Assembly: GCF_902489635.1 (NCBI RefSeq)
Contig: NZ_CABUAN010000002.1
Location: forward strand, 1 to 64,000
Direction of reading: 5' to 3'
DNA: 64,000 bases
From: an uncultured Porphyromonas sp.
Lineage (GTDB): Bacteria > Bacteroidota > Bacteroidia > Bacteroidales > Porphyromonadaceae
The notes beneath the pieces are model-generated. The model searched no databases, was not told the DNA's origin, and was given only the letters and a program-made list of their open reading frames with translations. Of this stretch, positions 8,532 to 17,220 are shown piece after piece. Within the stretch, counting starts at the first letter, position 1. Every line of letters begins with the position of its first letter. The translations under genes were made by a program, and so were the position numbers.

Positions 8532-9314
8532 ATGACGAAACGAAAAAGGATAACGCTGCTGATCATCGGAGCTACGGCTCTGGTGATGCTCCTGTGTGGA
8601 CTATGGCTATGGCGCTCCATGCGCACGAGCAATCCGTGGGGCGCTCAGACTATTGGCGACATAGCCACACCCGCAGGCTACAGCCGTGTGGAGGCTTCCG
8701 CGGGGAGCTACACGGCTTATCTACGCGCTCTACCCTTGAAGCCGCGTGGTGCTAGGGTGCAGCTATACACGGGGGGAGATGCACGCTTGCAGTTTCTCTC
8801 TACAGCGGTGATCGACCAGGATATCCTCAGCAACGATGAGCAGTGTGCCGATGTGACTATGCGTCTGCGGGCTGAGTACCTTTGGCAGAAGGGACGCTAC
8901 CAGGAGATCAACTTTCGCAATGTCCATGGCAAGACGATGCGTTACTCTGGCGGAGCATCTCGTAGTGCCTTCGAGCGTTATATGAGAGGCGTCTATGGTG
9001 CTTGCAGTACCTTCTCGCTCTACCAGGAGACCAAGCCTCGTGCTATCCAAGATGTGATGCCAGGCGATGTGCTCGTCTACCCAGCACGTCCAGGGCGCAA
9101 GTACGGGCATGCCGTTATGGTGGTCGATGTGGCACGGAGCAGATCTGGCAAAGTGGCAATCATGTGCCTCGAGGGCAACACCCCCGCTCGTGAGAAGCAC
9201 CTCGTGCGCAATCCCAACCCACTGCGCAACCCGTGGTTTATACTCAATGAGGGAGACGAGGCGATACAGATCTCAGTCTTCCGCTTTAATAAAGACGAAC
9301 TCAGACATTACTAA
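8532..9314 (+). CDS. DUF4846 domain protein
   Basis: A 260-residue protein with one N-terminal membrane anchor or uncleaved signal (about residues 8-27). The rest matches DUF4846 as I know it: PAGYSRVEASAGSYTAYLRALPLKP, then the beta-strand pattern AVIDQDIL, CADVTMRLRAEYLW, the INFRNVHG region, and GDVLVYPARPGRKYGHAVMVVDVA with the conserved His in a GHAV context near the C-terminal half. (These phrases are quoted as separate pieces.) Function is unknown; the GDVxV and GHAV phrases resemble papain-like NlpC/P60-type folds, so a peptidoglycan role is possible but unproven. It lies 12 bases after the transporter gene. Confidence 0.75.
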   Translation: MTKRKRITLLIIGATALVMLLCGLWLWRSMRTSNPWGAQTIGDIATPAGYSRVEASAGSYTAYLRALPLKPRGARVQLYTGGDARLQFLSTAVIDQDILSNDEQCADVTMRLRAEYLWQKGRYQEINFRNVHGKTMRYSGGASRSAFERYMRGVYGACSTFSLYQETKPRAIQDVMPGDVLVYPARPGRKYGHAVMVVDVARSRSGKVAIMCLEGNTPAREKHLVRNPNPLRNPWFILNEGDEAIQISVFRFNKDELRHY

Positions 9315-9326
9315 CTCCATAATAAT

Positions 9327-9824
9327 ATGAGACGAACCCTCTTACTCCTCACCCTACTCCTCGGCAGCCTCCTCACCCTCTCAGCTCAGACCTATATCTA
9401 TAGCGGAGATAAGCGGTACGACTACGACTCACAGGTCATCGCCACGTGGGACGGCACCCGCCTCTACAGCGGGGACAAGCGATACGACTACAATTCACGA
9501 GTCATCGCCACCTGGGACGGCACCCGCCTCTACAGTGGCGATAAGCGATACGACTACGACTCACGGGTCATCGCCACGTGGGACGGCACCCGACTCTACA
9601 GCGGGGACAAGCGATACGACTACAATTCACGAGTCATCGCCACCTGGGACGGCACCCGCGTCTATAGTGGCGACAAGCGATACGACTACGACTCACGGGT
9701 CATCGCCACGTGGGACGGGCCTCGCATCTACAGCGGCGACAAGCGGTACGACTATGACTCCCGCGTCCGCTACACCATCGAGGGGCACCTCCCCGTTGCC
9801 GTTGCCATCTACCTCATCTTGTGA
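9327..9824 (+). CDS. Secreted 22-residue tandem-repeat protein
   Basis: A 165-residue protein with a signal peptide (residues 1-21, ending LSAQ), then six tandem 22-residue units starting at residue 25. Each unit reads YSGDKRYDY(D/N)SRVIATWDGTR(L/V/I); the last one decays into RYTIEGHLPVAVAIYLIL. The 66-base units are nearly identical in DNA (about 9399-9771), pointing to recent expansion by slippage or recombination. Regular GD, YDY and WDG turns suggest one beta-hairpin per unit, as in the beta-flower-like or MORN-like repeat proteins; this is by resemblance only. It lies 12 bases after the DUF4846 gene. Confidence 0.75.
   Translation: MRRTLLLLTLLLGSLLTLSAQTYIYSGDKRYDYDSQVIATWDGTRLYSGDKRYDYNSRVIATWDGTRLYSGDKRYDYDSRVIATWDGTRLYSGDKRYDYNSRVIATWDGTRVYSGDKRYDYDSRVIATWDGPRIYSGDKRYDYDSRVRYTIEGHLPVAVAIYLIL
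9399..9771 (+). repeat. 66-bp tandem repeat (six units) inside a gene
   Basis: Units begin at 9399, 9465, 9531, 9597, 9663 and 9729. Units 2 and 4 carry aattcacgagtc (Asn) where units 3 and 5 carry gactcacgggtc (Asp), so the array looks like a duplicated 132-base dimer. Confidence 0.85.
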
Positions 9825-9877
9825 TGCTTTTGGAGAGAGCAACATAAACATTGCCATAGCCCCACACTACATACCTT

Positions 9878-10795
9878 ATGCTACTCATATCTCTATGCCT
9901 CTGTAGTCTCTCAGCTCTCTACCCGTGCTATAGAGCCTGGGAGCGACTGAAGCGCTCCTTTAGCGAGCCTGCATTGGCACTCTTTATGGCGATGGTACTC
10001 TATACGCTCTTTCTCCTATATGGCACCGTGGTGCGACTCTTGGGAGGCAGTGCTATCGATGCGGTTTATAGTAGTATGGTTGCCAAGAGCGGGATTGGAT
10101 TTGACCTGTTCATCTTGCTACTCACTGGGGTCACCGCAGCACTAATCCCTGTCAATCTCCTCATGGGGCGCATCATCAGGAGGTACCGGCGGGCGGGCAT
10201 CATCATCTTAGGGGGTATCATCCTCCTTTTGGCCATCCTGAGCATCCCCGTCAGTATGATGATAGGCGATCTAGGGCAGCTAGCCCCTGAGATGGCCTCG
10301 TTCGGCAGTAGCTTGGTGGGGTGCTTCTTCCTTGAGTGCTGTGGGGTGATGGCTTACTTTGCTTGGTTGCTTGGCTTGACCTATCAGGAGTTTTGCGTCA
10401 TCGGCAATATCTACATGCAGGGCGCCATCTGCCTACTCGCAGCTCTAGCGCCGCTCCTTCTCTGTATACGTACGAAGCAAGCCCCGTGGAAGTGGCTCCT
10501 CAGTGGAGGCAATGCGCTCCTACACCTCGTCATCATCTCATGCTTTTTCGGCCACTACTGGATGCCCTTGGAGAGCGCTTTCGACCTCTGTGTCCAAGAC
10601 CTCAACCACATCGGTGCCCTCTTTGGTAGCTCCTATGTGATGGTCAATATCATAATCTTCGTCATACTCTTTGTGGTCGACCTCGCACTCAACGCCCTAC
10701 TCTACCTACTCCTAGCAGGCAAGTTTACCGCTACACAAGCTGGCGAAAAGAGTTCGCAGCAGGACCACAGGACAAACTCTCAAGACAATTGCTAA
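9878..10795 (+). CDS. Multi-pass membrane protein of unknown function
   Basis: A 305-residue inner-membrane protein with about eight predicted helices: residues near 3-18, 28-50, 70-92, 103-127, 145-168, 178-198, 205-225 and 255-285. No conserved motif was recognised; a small charged loop RRYRRAG follows the third helix. It is flanked by the repeat protein and an alpha/beta hydrolase gene and is probably co-transcribed with them. The ATG at 9878 is followed at once by a hydrophobic helix, which supports this start. Confidence 0.6.
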   Translation: MLLISLCLCSLSALYPCYRAWERLKRSFSEPALALFMAMVLYTLFLLYGTVVRLLGGSAIDAVYSSMVAKSGIGFDLFILLLTGVTAALIPVNLLMGRIIRRYRRAGIIILGGIILLLAILSIPVSMMIGDLGQLAPEMASFGSSLVGCFFLECCGVMAYFAWLLGLTYQEFCVIGNIYMQGAICLLAALAPLLLCIRTKQAPWKWLLSGGNALLHLVIISCFFGHYWMPLESAFDLCVQDLNHIGALFGSSYVMVNIIIFVILFVVDLALNALLYLLLAGKFTATQAGEKSSQQDHRTNSQDNC

Positions 10796-10819
10796 GCCCC
10801 TTTCATCAGAGATACCCTT

Positions 10820-11902
10820 ATGAAAAAGAAGATCCTCACGGCACTGCTTCTCTTGCTCCTCGTCCTGTCAGCAACTTGGTTCTACAAGCTACTCTTCCTA
10901 TGGCTCACCCTACTCCTCTGGCGCAAAGAGCTCCTGAGCAAGATCCCCTACCGTCATGCTAACCGCATCATGATCGCATTGATGGTCGTGACACTCTTTA
11001 TCGCTATGCCCCGCTACCGCGCGAACTCCTCCGATCGTGTCCAGCTCATCTACCAAGACAGCGAGGGGCATGCTACCACGCCACCACTCTACCAGTACCT
11101 AGCCAATACGATCATCCCCGAGGAGGAGGCTATGAGCTGGGGACTACGCGTAGCAGCCATCTTACCGCGGGAGGCTATGTCGTCGCTCTCCAAGAGCCTC
11201 ATCAATCAGTACAAAGATGAGTACCGTTCCTGTGGCAATCGTTGCTTTACACGTTCCATAAGGAGCTTGAGATGGTCCACCTCCAACCCCATGTCGGGTG
11301 TCTGCTCCCAGTTTTTCAATAGCTTCGCAGCCCCTCATCAGGCGGTCTATCTGATTCGTCCTAAGCAGTATCAGCGTGACAGGAGCTATCCGCTCGTCGT
11401 CTTTTGCCATGGAGGGCTGGGCAACTGGAAGCTCTACACCAGCATACTCCGTCAGCTGGACAACTGCGTCGTCCTAGCCATCCCCTCGCACGACCTCACG
11501 GGCTTCTTCAGTCCGAGCGATATTGCAGGGATCTTTGACCGTCAGATCCCCTTCCTCGAGGAGCGGGGCTACCATATAGACCGCAGCCAGCTACACCTTA
11601 TGGGCCTCTCCAACGGCTTCACCGCCAGCGACATCGCCTACCGTAACTACGGCAAGCGCTTCAAGAGCATCACCTACATCTCCTGTCAGCCTAGTCAGAC
11701 GAAGCGCATCGGCGCCAAGATCATACTAATCGGTGGGGGCAAAGATGAGACCGCTGCCAACCAGCCCGCTCTAGCTAAGCGAATGCGTGCCAATGGCATG
11801 CAGACGGCACTCTACTGGGACGCTGCAGACACGCACTACACGCTCCTCCACAACCGCAAGGCGATCGTTGCCTTCCTCAACAAAGAGCTAGAGCTATCCT
11901 AG
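10820..11902 (+). CDS. Membrane-anchored alpha/beta hydrolase
   Basis: A 360-residue protein with two N-terminal hydrophobic segments (about residues 5-33 and 50-63) and a C-terminal alpha/beta hydrolase domain from about residue 175. Visible elements are the oxyanion strand VVFCHGGLGNW, the nucleophile elbow GLSNG with Ser264, a possible acid in GGGKDETA and a possible catalytic His in the C-terminal ADTHYTLLH. It resembles PHB-depolymerase or phospholipase/carboxylesterase-type hydrolases; the substrate is unknown. It ends 70 bases before the first TPR gene. Its last codons (gagctatcctag) are also found upstream of the second TPR gene, because the tandem duplication started inside this gene. 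Confidence 0.7.
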   Translation: MKKKILTALLLLLLVLSATWFYKLLFLWLTLLLWRKELLSKIPYRHANRIMIALMVVTLFIAMPRYRANSSDRVQLIYQDSEGHATTPPLYQYLANTIIPEEEAMSWGLRVAAILPREAMSSLSKSLINQYKDEYRSCGNRCFTRSIRSLRWSTSNPMSGVCSQFFNSFAAPHQAVYLIRPKQYQRDRSYPLVVFCHGGLGNWKLYTSILRQLDNCVVLAIPSHDLTGFFSPSDIAGIFDRQIPFLEERGYHIDRSQLHLMGLSNGFTASDIAYRNYGKRFKSITYISCQPSQTKRIGAKIILIGGGKDETAANQPALAKRMRANGMQTALYWDAADTHYTLLHNRKAIVAFLNKELELS

Positions 11903-11934
11903 CTGCCAGAGCTTATCCTCTCGAAAGAAATAGC

Positions 11935-11942
11935 TAAATTTG
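11935..11942 (+). promoter_or_regulatory. -7 promoter element (TAAATTTG) of TPR gene 1
   Basis: Lies 31 bases before the ATG at 11973. The same region is duplicated at 13813-13820. Confidence 0.55.
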
Positions 11943-11972
11943 TAACAACAAACCAGCAACTTACTCAATACG

Positions 11973-13646
11973 ATGAAGCGAATCATGGCTCTACTGCTAA
12001 GCCTCGTCTGCTTAGCCACTACACTGTCTGCTCAGGAGCAGGACACGACAGCTCTCTCTGCACAAGACTTGCCCACCTTGGAGCGAACCTTTGACACATT
12101 CTCGCCCAACCTCCAGGATGCCTTACAGACTATCATGCCTAACCCTGAGAATCAGACAGCATTCCTCGAGAACGTCCAGAAGGCACTCCAGAGCGAGCCA
12201 AACAATGGTGTCGCTTGGGCTTACGTCGCCACCATCTACCGTATGCAGGACAAGCCCGAGCAGGCGCTAGAGGCTGCCACCAAGGCGATCTCCCTCCTAC
12301 GGGCGAAGCCCGCACGTAGAGCTATGGTCTACAGCCTTCGCTCCGACATCTACTCCGACCTTGAGGACGCTGTCAAGGCGCTTATGGACCTACACTCTGC
12401 TATCAAGGATGCTCCCGACACACCAGATCTATACTTAAAGCGCGGGAGTCTCTATGCCGCTATGGAGCAGTACGACCTAGCAGAGGTGGATATGCGTAAG
12501 TATATTTCGCTAGCTCCTGAAGACGCCACTGGTTATACTGGATTGGCTACCGTTGCGTTTCGGCAAGAGAAGTATGAGGATGCCATACAGAACCTGAATG
12601 AAGCTATCAAGATTGCTCCAGACGAAGGCGTTCTCTACTATCTGAGAACTATTAGCAGCATCAAGCTAGAGCACTACGATGAGGCGATGGATGACATTAT
12701 CTATACCATTGCAAACAGCCTTGCAGACGACGACACCTATGCCCTCCTCAATGTCATCGCAGCTCAGGCAATGCCTACCCTCGAAGCTAAGCTCAAAGCG
12801 GTGGAGTCCGTGAGCAAAACGGGAGGATATCTCTTCCTTATCGGCATGGCTCATCAAAATATCGGAGATAACAAAGGTGCACTGGAGTACTACCAAAAAG
12901 TCACAGAGCGACAAGAGCTAACCGATTTCGTAGCCAGCCAGATAGCAATCGCTTATCAGGGTCTAGGCGACTACAGCTCTGCACTCAAGTATATCGACGA
13001 AGCTATCTCGCTAGACCCTACGGACTTCAGCTACATTTACGCCAAGATGCAGATGCTCTTTGAGGATGGCAATTCCCAAAGAGCTCTCGCAGAGTCGAAT
13101 AAATATGTTTCCCTTGTACCTGACGACCTTGATGGCTACTATCAGCGGGCTCAAATCAAGAGTAAGCTCCAGGACTTCCAGGGGGCCATCGATGACTACT
13201 CTAAGGTCCTTGAGTTAAATGACTCCTACCTCTTTGCTTACATCAAGCGAGCAGACCGCTACACAGCACTGGGACGCAAGGATGCCGCAACGGCCGACTA
13301 TCGCAAGGTGATCGAGATCCTACAGGAGCACGAGGCGACAGACATAACTATGGCGTATGCTTACCAGTCTCTCGGCGAGCAGGAGCAAGCCATCGCGGCC
13401 ATCGCTAAGTGTATTGAGGAGGATCCCGACAGTGCCGAGCTCTACTACTGCATCTCAGGGGTCTATGGTCGAATGGGTAAGACGGAGCAAGCACTGGACA
13501 ACCTACGCATAGCCTTCGAAAAGGGGTACAACAGCTTTTCATTCATCGAGCAGGACGACGACCTCGCCGCTCTACGAGACAACCCGCAGTACAAAGCACT
13601 CATGCAGCAGTACAAGGAGAAGCTCGGCTACAAGATGCCCCAATAA
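11973..13646 (+). CDS. Exported TPR-repeat protein, copy 1
   Basis: A 557-residue protein with signal peptide (residues 1-21, LSAQ) and a solenoid of about ten tetratricopeptide repeats, shown by repeated phrases such as GVAWAYVATIYRMQDKPEQALEAATKAI, AYQGLGDYSSALKYIDEAISLDP and YYQRAQIKSKLQDFQGAIDDYSKVLEL. It ends with a helical LRDNPQYKALMQQYKEKLGY cap. TPR proteins act as scaffolds; in the periplasm of Bacteroidetes they often serve envelope or secretion complexes, but nothing here names the partner. It is followed by a near-identical copy at 13851 with its own promoter. A CCACGTGG hairpin follows the stop codon. Confidence 0.85.
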   Translation: MKRIMALLLSLVCLATTLSAQEQDTTALSAQDLPTLERTFDTFSPNLQDALQTIMPNPENQTAFLENVQKALQSEPNNGVAWAYVATIYRMQDKPEQALEAATKAISLLRAKPARRAMVYSLRSDIYSDLEDAVKALMDLHSAIKDAPDTPDLYLKRGSLYAAMEQYDLAEVDMRKYISLAPEDATGYTGLATVAFRQEKYEDAIQNLNEAIKIAPDEGVLYYLRTISSIKLEHYDEAMDDIIYTIANSLADDDTYALLNVIAAQAMPTLEAKLKAVESVSKTGGYLFLIGMAHQNIGDNKGALEYYQKVTERQELTDFVASQIAIAYQGLGDYSSALKYIDEAISLDPTDFSYIYAKMQMLFEDGNSQRALAESNKYVSLVPDDLDGYYQRAQIKSKLQDFQGAIDDYSKVLELNDSYLFAYIKRADRYTALGRKDAATADYRKVIEILQEHEATDITMAYAYQSLGEQEQAIAAIAKCIEEDPDSAELYYCISGVYGRMGKTEQALDNLRIAFEKGYNSFSFIEQDDDLAALRDNPQYKALMQQYKEKLGYKMPQ

Positions 13647-13670
13647 TAAGCACCCCTGACGCAATCGCAT

Positions 13671-13712
13671 AGCCACGTGGAGAGTCACAAGTCTCTCCAC
13701 GTGGCTTTCTTA
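13671..13712 (+). terminator. CCACGTGG hairpin after TPR gene 1
   Basis: Perfect inverted repeat agccacgtggagag / ctctccacgtggct with an 8-base loop, then TTCTTA. The same hairpin follows TPR gene 2 at about 15549. Confidence 0.7.
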
Positions 13713-13729
13713 TGTCCTCTGGTAACCAT

Positions 13730-13756
13730 GAGACTGTTGCAAAAGTCAACAGTCTC
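13730..13756 (+). repeat. 27-bp palindrome repeat, copy 1
   Basis: Palindrome gagactgttg-caaaagt-caacagtctc. Other copies are at 29814-29840 and, inverted, at 48326-48352, each just downstream of a gene end. Confidence 0.75.
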
Positions 13757-13812
13757 AACAAAAAGTTAGAGCTATCCTAGCTGCCAGAGCTTATCCTCTC
13801 GAAAGAAATAGC

Positions 13813-13820
13813 TACATTTG
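13813..13820 (+). promoter_or_regulatory. -7 promoter element (TACATTTG) of TPR gene 2
   Basis: Duplicated from 11935-11942 with one change; 31 bases before the ATG at 13851. Confidence 0.55.
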
Positions 13821-13850
13821 TAGCAACAAACCAGCAACATACTCAATACA

Positions 13851-15524
13851 ATGAAGCGAATTATGGCTCTACTGCTAAGCCTCGTCTGCTTAGCCACTAC
13901 GCTGTCCGCTCAGGTGCAGGGCACGACAGACCTCTCTGCGCAAGACTTGCCCACCTTGGAGCGAACCTTTGACACATTCTCACCCGACCTCCAGGATACC
14001 CTAGGGATCATTATGTCCGAGCCAGAGGATCAGGCAGCGTTCCTCGAGAACGTCCAGAAGGCACTCCAGAGCGAGCCAAACAATGGTGTCGCTTGGGCTT
14101 ACGTCGCCGCCATTTACCGTATGCAGCGCAAGCCCGAGCAAGCTCTAGAGGCTGCCACCAAGGCAATCACCCTCCTACAGGCGAAGCCCGCACGTAGAGC
14201 TATGGTCTACAGCCTCCGCTCTGATATCTATACAGACCTTGATGATGGTGTCAAGGCGCTTATGGACCTGCACTCAGCTATCAAGGATGCTCCCGACACG
14301 CCTGATCTATACTTAAAGCGTGGAAATCTCTATGGCACTATGGAGCAGTACGACCTCGCAGAGGTGGATATGCGTAAGGTTACTTCGCTCGATCCTAAGA
14401 ACCCAACGGGCTATATCGGATTGGCCGTGATTGCGATGCTACAAGAGAGGCAGGAGGATGCTATACAGATCCTAAACGAAGCTATCAAGATTGCTCCTGA
14501 CGAAGGCGTTTTCTACTATCTGAGAGCTAATGTCTACATCAAACTAGAGCACTACGATGAGGCGATGGATGACATTATCTATACCATTGCAAACAGCCTT
14601 GCAGACGACGACACCTATGCCCTCCTCAATGTCATCGCAGCTCAGGCAATGCCTACCCTCGAAGCTAAGCTCAAAGCGGTGGAGTCCGTGAGCAAAACGG
14701 GAGGGTACCTTTTCATTATCGGCATGGCTCATCAAAACATCGGAGATAACAAAGGTGCGCTGGAGTACTACCAAAAAGTCACAGAGCGACAAGAGCTAAC
14801 CGATTTCATAGCCAGCCACATAGCGACTGCCTATCAGATGATAGGCGACTACAGCTCGGCACTCAAGTATATCGACGAAGCTATCTCGCTAGACCCTACG
14901 GACCAAACCTACATTTACAGCAAGGCTCAGATGCTCTTTGAGGATGGCAATTTCCGAAGAGCCCTCGCAGAGTCGAATAAGTATGTTGCCCTTGAACCTG
15001 ACGACCTTGATGGCTACTATCAGCGTGCTCAGATCAAGAGTAAGCTCCAGGACCTCCAGGGGGCCATCGATGACTACTCCAAGGCCATCGAGCTAAGCGA
15101 CACATTCTTATGGGCTTACCTCAAGCGAGCTGACCGCTACACAGCACTGGGACGCAAGGATGCCGCCACAGCCGACTATCGCAAGGTGATCGAGATCCTA
15201 CAGGAGCACGAGGCGACAGACATCACCATGGCGTATGCTTACCAGTCTCTAGGCGAGCAGGAGCAAGCCATCGCGACCATCGCTAAGTGTATCGAGGAGG
15301 ACCCCGACAGTGCCGACCTCTACTACAGCATCTCGGGAGTCTATGGTCGAATGGGCAAGACGGAGCAAGCGCTGGACAACCTACGCATAGCCTTCGAAAA
15401 GGGTTACAACAGCTTTCCATTCATCGATCAGGACGACGACCTCGCTGCTCTACGAGACAACCCGCAGTACAAAGCACTCGTGCAGCAGTACAAGGAGAAG
15501 CTCGGCTACAAGATGCCCCAATAA
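13851..15524 (+). CDS. Exported TPR-repeat protein, copy 2
   Basis: Tandem paralogue of the gene at 11973: the same length (557 residues), signal peptide, repeat layout and C-terminus. The middle and C-terminal parts are nearly identical, while residues about 45-60 (TLGIIMSEPEDQAAF versus ALQTIMPNPENQTAF) and about 175-230 (VTSLDPKNPTGYIGLAVIAM versus YISLAPEDATGYTGLATVAF) differ more. Long identical DNA stretches beside diverged ones suggest gene conversion between the copies. The duplicated block includes the promoter and the last bases of the upstream hydrolase gene. Function is unknown; the pair may form a dosage or partner-specific set. Confidence 0.85.
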   Translation: MKRIMALLLSLVCLATTLSAQVQGTTDLSAQDLPTLERTFDTFSPDLQDTLGIIMSEPEDQAAFLENVQKALQSEPNNGVAWAYVAAIYRMQRKPEQALEAATKAITLLQAKPARRAMVYSLRSDIYTDLDDGVKALMDLHSAIKDAPDTPDLYLKRGNLYGTMEQYDLAEVDMRKVTSLDPKNPTGYIGLAVIAMLQERQEDAIQILNEAIKIAPDEGVFYYLRANVYIKLEHYDEAMDDIIYTIANSLADDDTYALLNVIAAQAMPTLEAKLKAVESVSKTGGYLFIIGMAHQNIGDNKGALEYYQKVTERQELTDFIASHIATAYQMIGDYSSALKYIDEAISLDPTDQTYIYSKAQMLFEDGNFRRALAESNKYVALEPDDLDGYYQRAQIKSKLQDLQGAIDDYSKAIELSDTFLWAYLKRADRYTALGRKDAATADYRKVIEILQEHEATDITMAYAYQSLGEQEQAIATIAKCIEEDPDSADLYYSISGVYGRMGKTEQALDNLRIAFEKGYNSFPFIDQDDDLAALRDNPQYKALVQQYKEKLGYKMPQ

Positions 15525-15548
15525 TAAGCACCCCTGACGCAATCGCAT

Positions 15549-15750
15549 AGCCACGTGGAGAGTCACAAGTCTCCACGTGGCTATTTTTTATTCTTCACGT
15601 AGGGGCGAAACATTTCCTCCGAAGTTTCATTTGATTCCTCCGAAGTTTCATTTGATTCTTCCGAAGTTTTGTTTCGTCTCCACGTGGAGAATATTTCTTA
15701 CCCACGTAGCGGGCTGGAGATTTTCCACGTAAGAATCGGAGACGCGTAAC
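15549..15750 (+). repeat. Free-standing CCACGTGG palindrome block
   Basis: Starts as the terminator hairpin of TPR gene 2 (agccacgtggagagtcacaa and its complement) and continues into repeated phrases tttcctccgaagtttcattt, gtctccacgtggagaatatt, and ttccacgtaag. This is the M-type block of the mobile element, but without the flanking A modules. No gene is seen. Confidence 0.7.
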
Positions 15751-15774
15751 CCGCTATAGGGACTACACCTTTCT

Positions 15775-16314
15775 TCAAAGAGTCCAGGGCTGACGCATTA
15801 TAATCGCTCTGCTAGAAGCTACATATGAGCGACAAGCGAGGAATAGATGAGGGTACCATATATAATGTGTCCGCCCTAATCTCTAATCTCTAACCTCTAA
15901 TCTCTAATTACATATCTTTACAGGGAAATTCGTCCGATTTCCCACTTTCTCGAATATCCACGTGGATATTCTCAAATCTCCACGTGGATATTTTTTATTT
16001 TCCACGTGGGCGTCATTCATTTCCTCCGAAGTTTCATTTGATTCCTCCGAAGAATTTTTTATTCCCCACCTGGAAAATAAAAATTCTCCACGTGGGAATT
16101 TCGAAATATCCACGTGGAAATCTCTTTTCCCCGACACGGAGCCGTTTCGATATGTAGTCAGTTCTAAATTATTGTAGCAAGCCGGAGTCAAATTTGCCCA
16201 ACCAGTGCTGATGCATCCTAATCGCTCTGTCAGGAACTACACATTAGCGACAAACGAGGAGTAGAGAGGTCGATGAGCTCATTATATATAATGCGTCAGC
16301 CCTGTCAAAGAGTC
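15775..16314 (+). mobile_element. Complete A-M-A non-autonomous element (copy 2) with target duplication
   Basis: Element 15785-16304: left A module 15785-15877, palindrome block M about 15878-16203, right A module 16204-16304. Outer ends are cagggctgacgcattataa and, inverted, atatataatgcgtcagccctg. The 10 bases tcaaagagtc occur directly on both sides (15775-15784 and 16305-16314), a target site duplication. No transposase frame is present. The open frames inside (for example 15962-16177) begin at GTG codons of CCACGTGG or reflect the repeat and are not counted. Confidence 0.8.
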
Positions 16315-16324
16315 TAGTGAGACG

Positions 16325-16354
16325 TTGTGGCTTCGCTAGAGTTTTGTATCTTTG
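16325..16354 (+). promoter_or_regulatory. Promoter TTG-N19-TATCTTTG for 16456
   Basis: TTG at 16325-16327 and TATCTTTG at 16347-16354, about 100 bases before the ATG at 16456 and just outside the mobile element. Confidence 0.65.
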
Positions 16355-16455
16355 GAGATATGAAGGAGATGAGACGGCTCTTCGGGGAGTTCTTTTCTCC
16401 AGCTATTCCGCACTGTGGGATAGCTTTCGTTGATAACTAGACAAACAGAGATCGT

Positions 16456-17205
16456 ATGAAACAGAGACAGATATTGGGACTTTTGCTCTTCGTGTTCCTC
16501 TTGGGAGCGGGAAGTAGCTGGGCACAGACGGCAGACCAACAGCAGGTCTACGAGGCGTATGTAAAGCGTGACATCAACAGCTGGAAGCGGGTCGTAGACC
16601 GTATGCACGCTGAGCCTAACAAGAGCTATGCACGTATTGCCGAGCTGGTCGAGTATGAGTACGGCTACATCGCTGAGTGCATCCTGCGCGACAGAAACAA
16701 TGAGGCGGAGCAGTACCTCAAGCGCTACAAAGCGCACGTGGACTACCTTCTAGAGTGTGACTACAAGACCGCCGAGATGACCGCCTACCTCTCGGCTTAC
16801 TACAGCTATCGTATCGGCATATCATGGCTCCGAGCAGCGCTTGTGGGCAATAAGAGCATTAGTCTGATGAATCGCTCGATCAAGATGAACCAGCAAAATG
16901 CCATTGGGCTGATCCAGCGAGGCAATGCACAGTACTTCGCACCAGCTTTCTTCAAGGGAGATGCTAAGCGGGGAGCTATCGACTACTTTCTTCGTGCTGA
17001 GCGTGCGATGGTTTCGCAGGGCAAGAGCAAGGGGTCGTGGCTTTACTTGAGTCTCCTGATCCAGATTGCCGAGTGCTACGTAGGTGTCGGGGAGCAGACG
17101 CAGGCGGAGACGTGGTATCGCAAGGTTATCGCTCTAGAGCCTCGGCTCACCTGGGCACTCGATAGTAAGTACCTAGAGAACAAGCAGAAGCGCGGACAGC
17201 ATTAG
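16456..17205 (+). CDS. Exported TPR-like protein of unknown function
   Basis: A 249-residue protein with a signal peptide (residues 1-24, ending SSWAQ). The rest is helical and looks like degenerate tetratricopeptide repeats, for example AIGLIQRGNAQYFAPAFFKG, AIDYFLRAERAMV and the C-terminal IAECYVGVGEQTQAETWYRKVIALEP, which is a clear TPR-like unit. It lies 15 bases before uvrB and is probably co-transcribed with it from the promoter at 16325-16354. No function is known. The protein could be a periplasmic adaptor. Confidence 0.65.
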   Translation: MKQRQILGLLLFVFLLGAGSSWAQTADQQQVYEAYVKRDINSWKRVVDRMHAEPNKSYARIAELVEYEYGYIAECILRDRNNEAEQYLKRYKAHVDYLLECDYKTAEMTAYLSAYYSYRIGISWLRAALVGNKSISLMNRSIKMNQQNAIGLIQRGNAQYFAPAFFKGDAKRGAIDYFLRAERAMVSQGKSKGSWLYLSLLIQIAECYVGVGEQTQAETWYRKVIALEPRLTWALDSKYLENKQKRGQH

Positions 17206-17220
17206 AGTCGAGTAGGTGCC

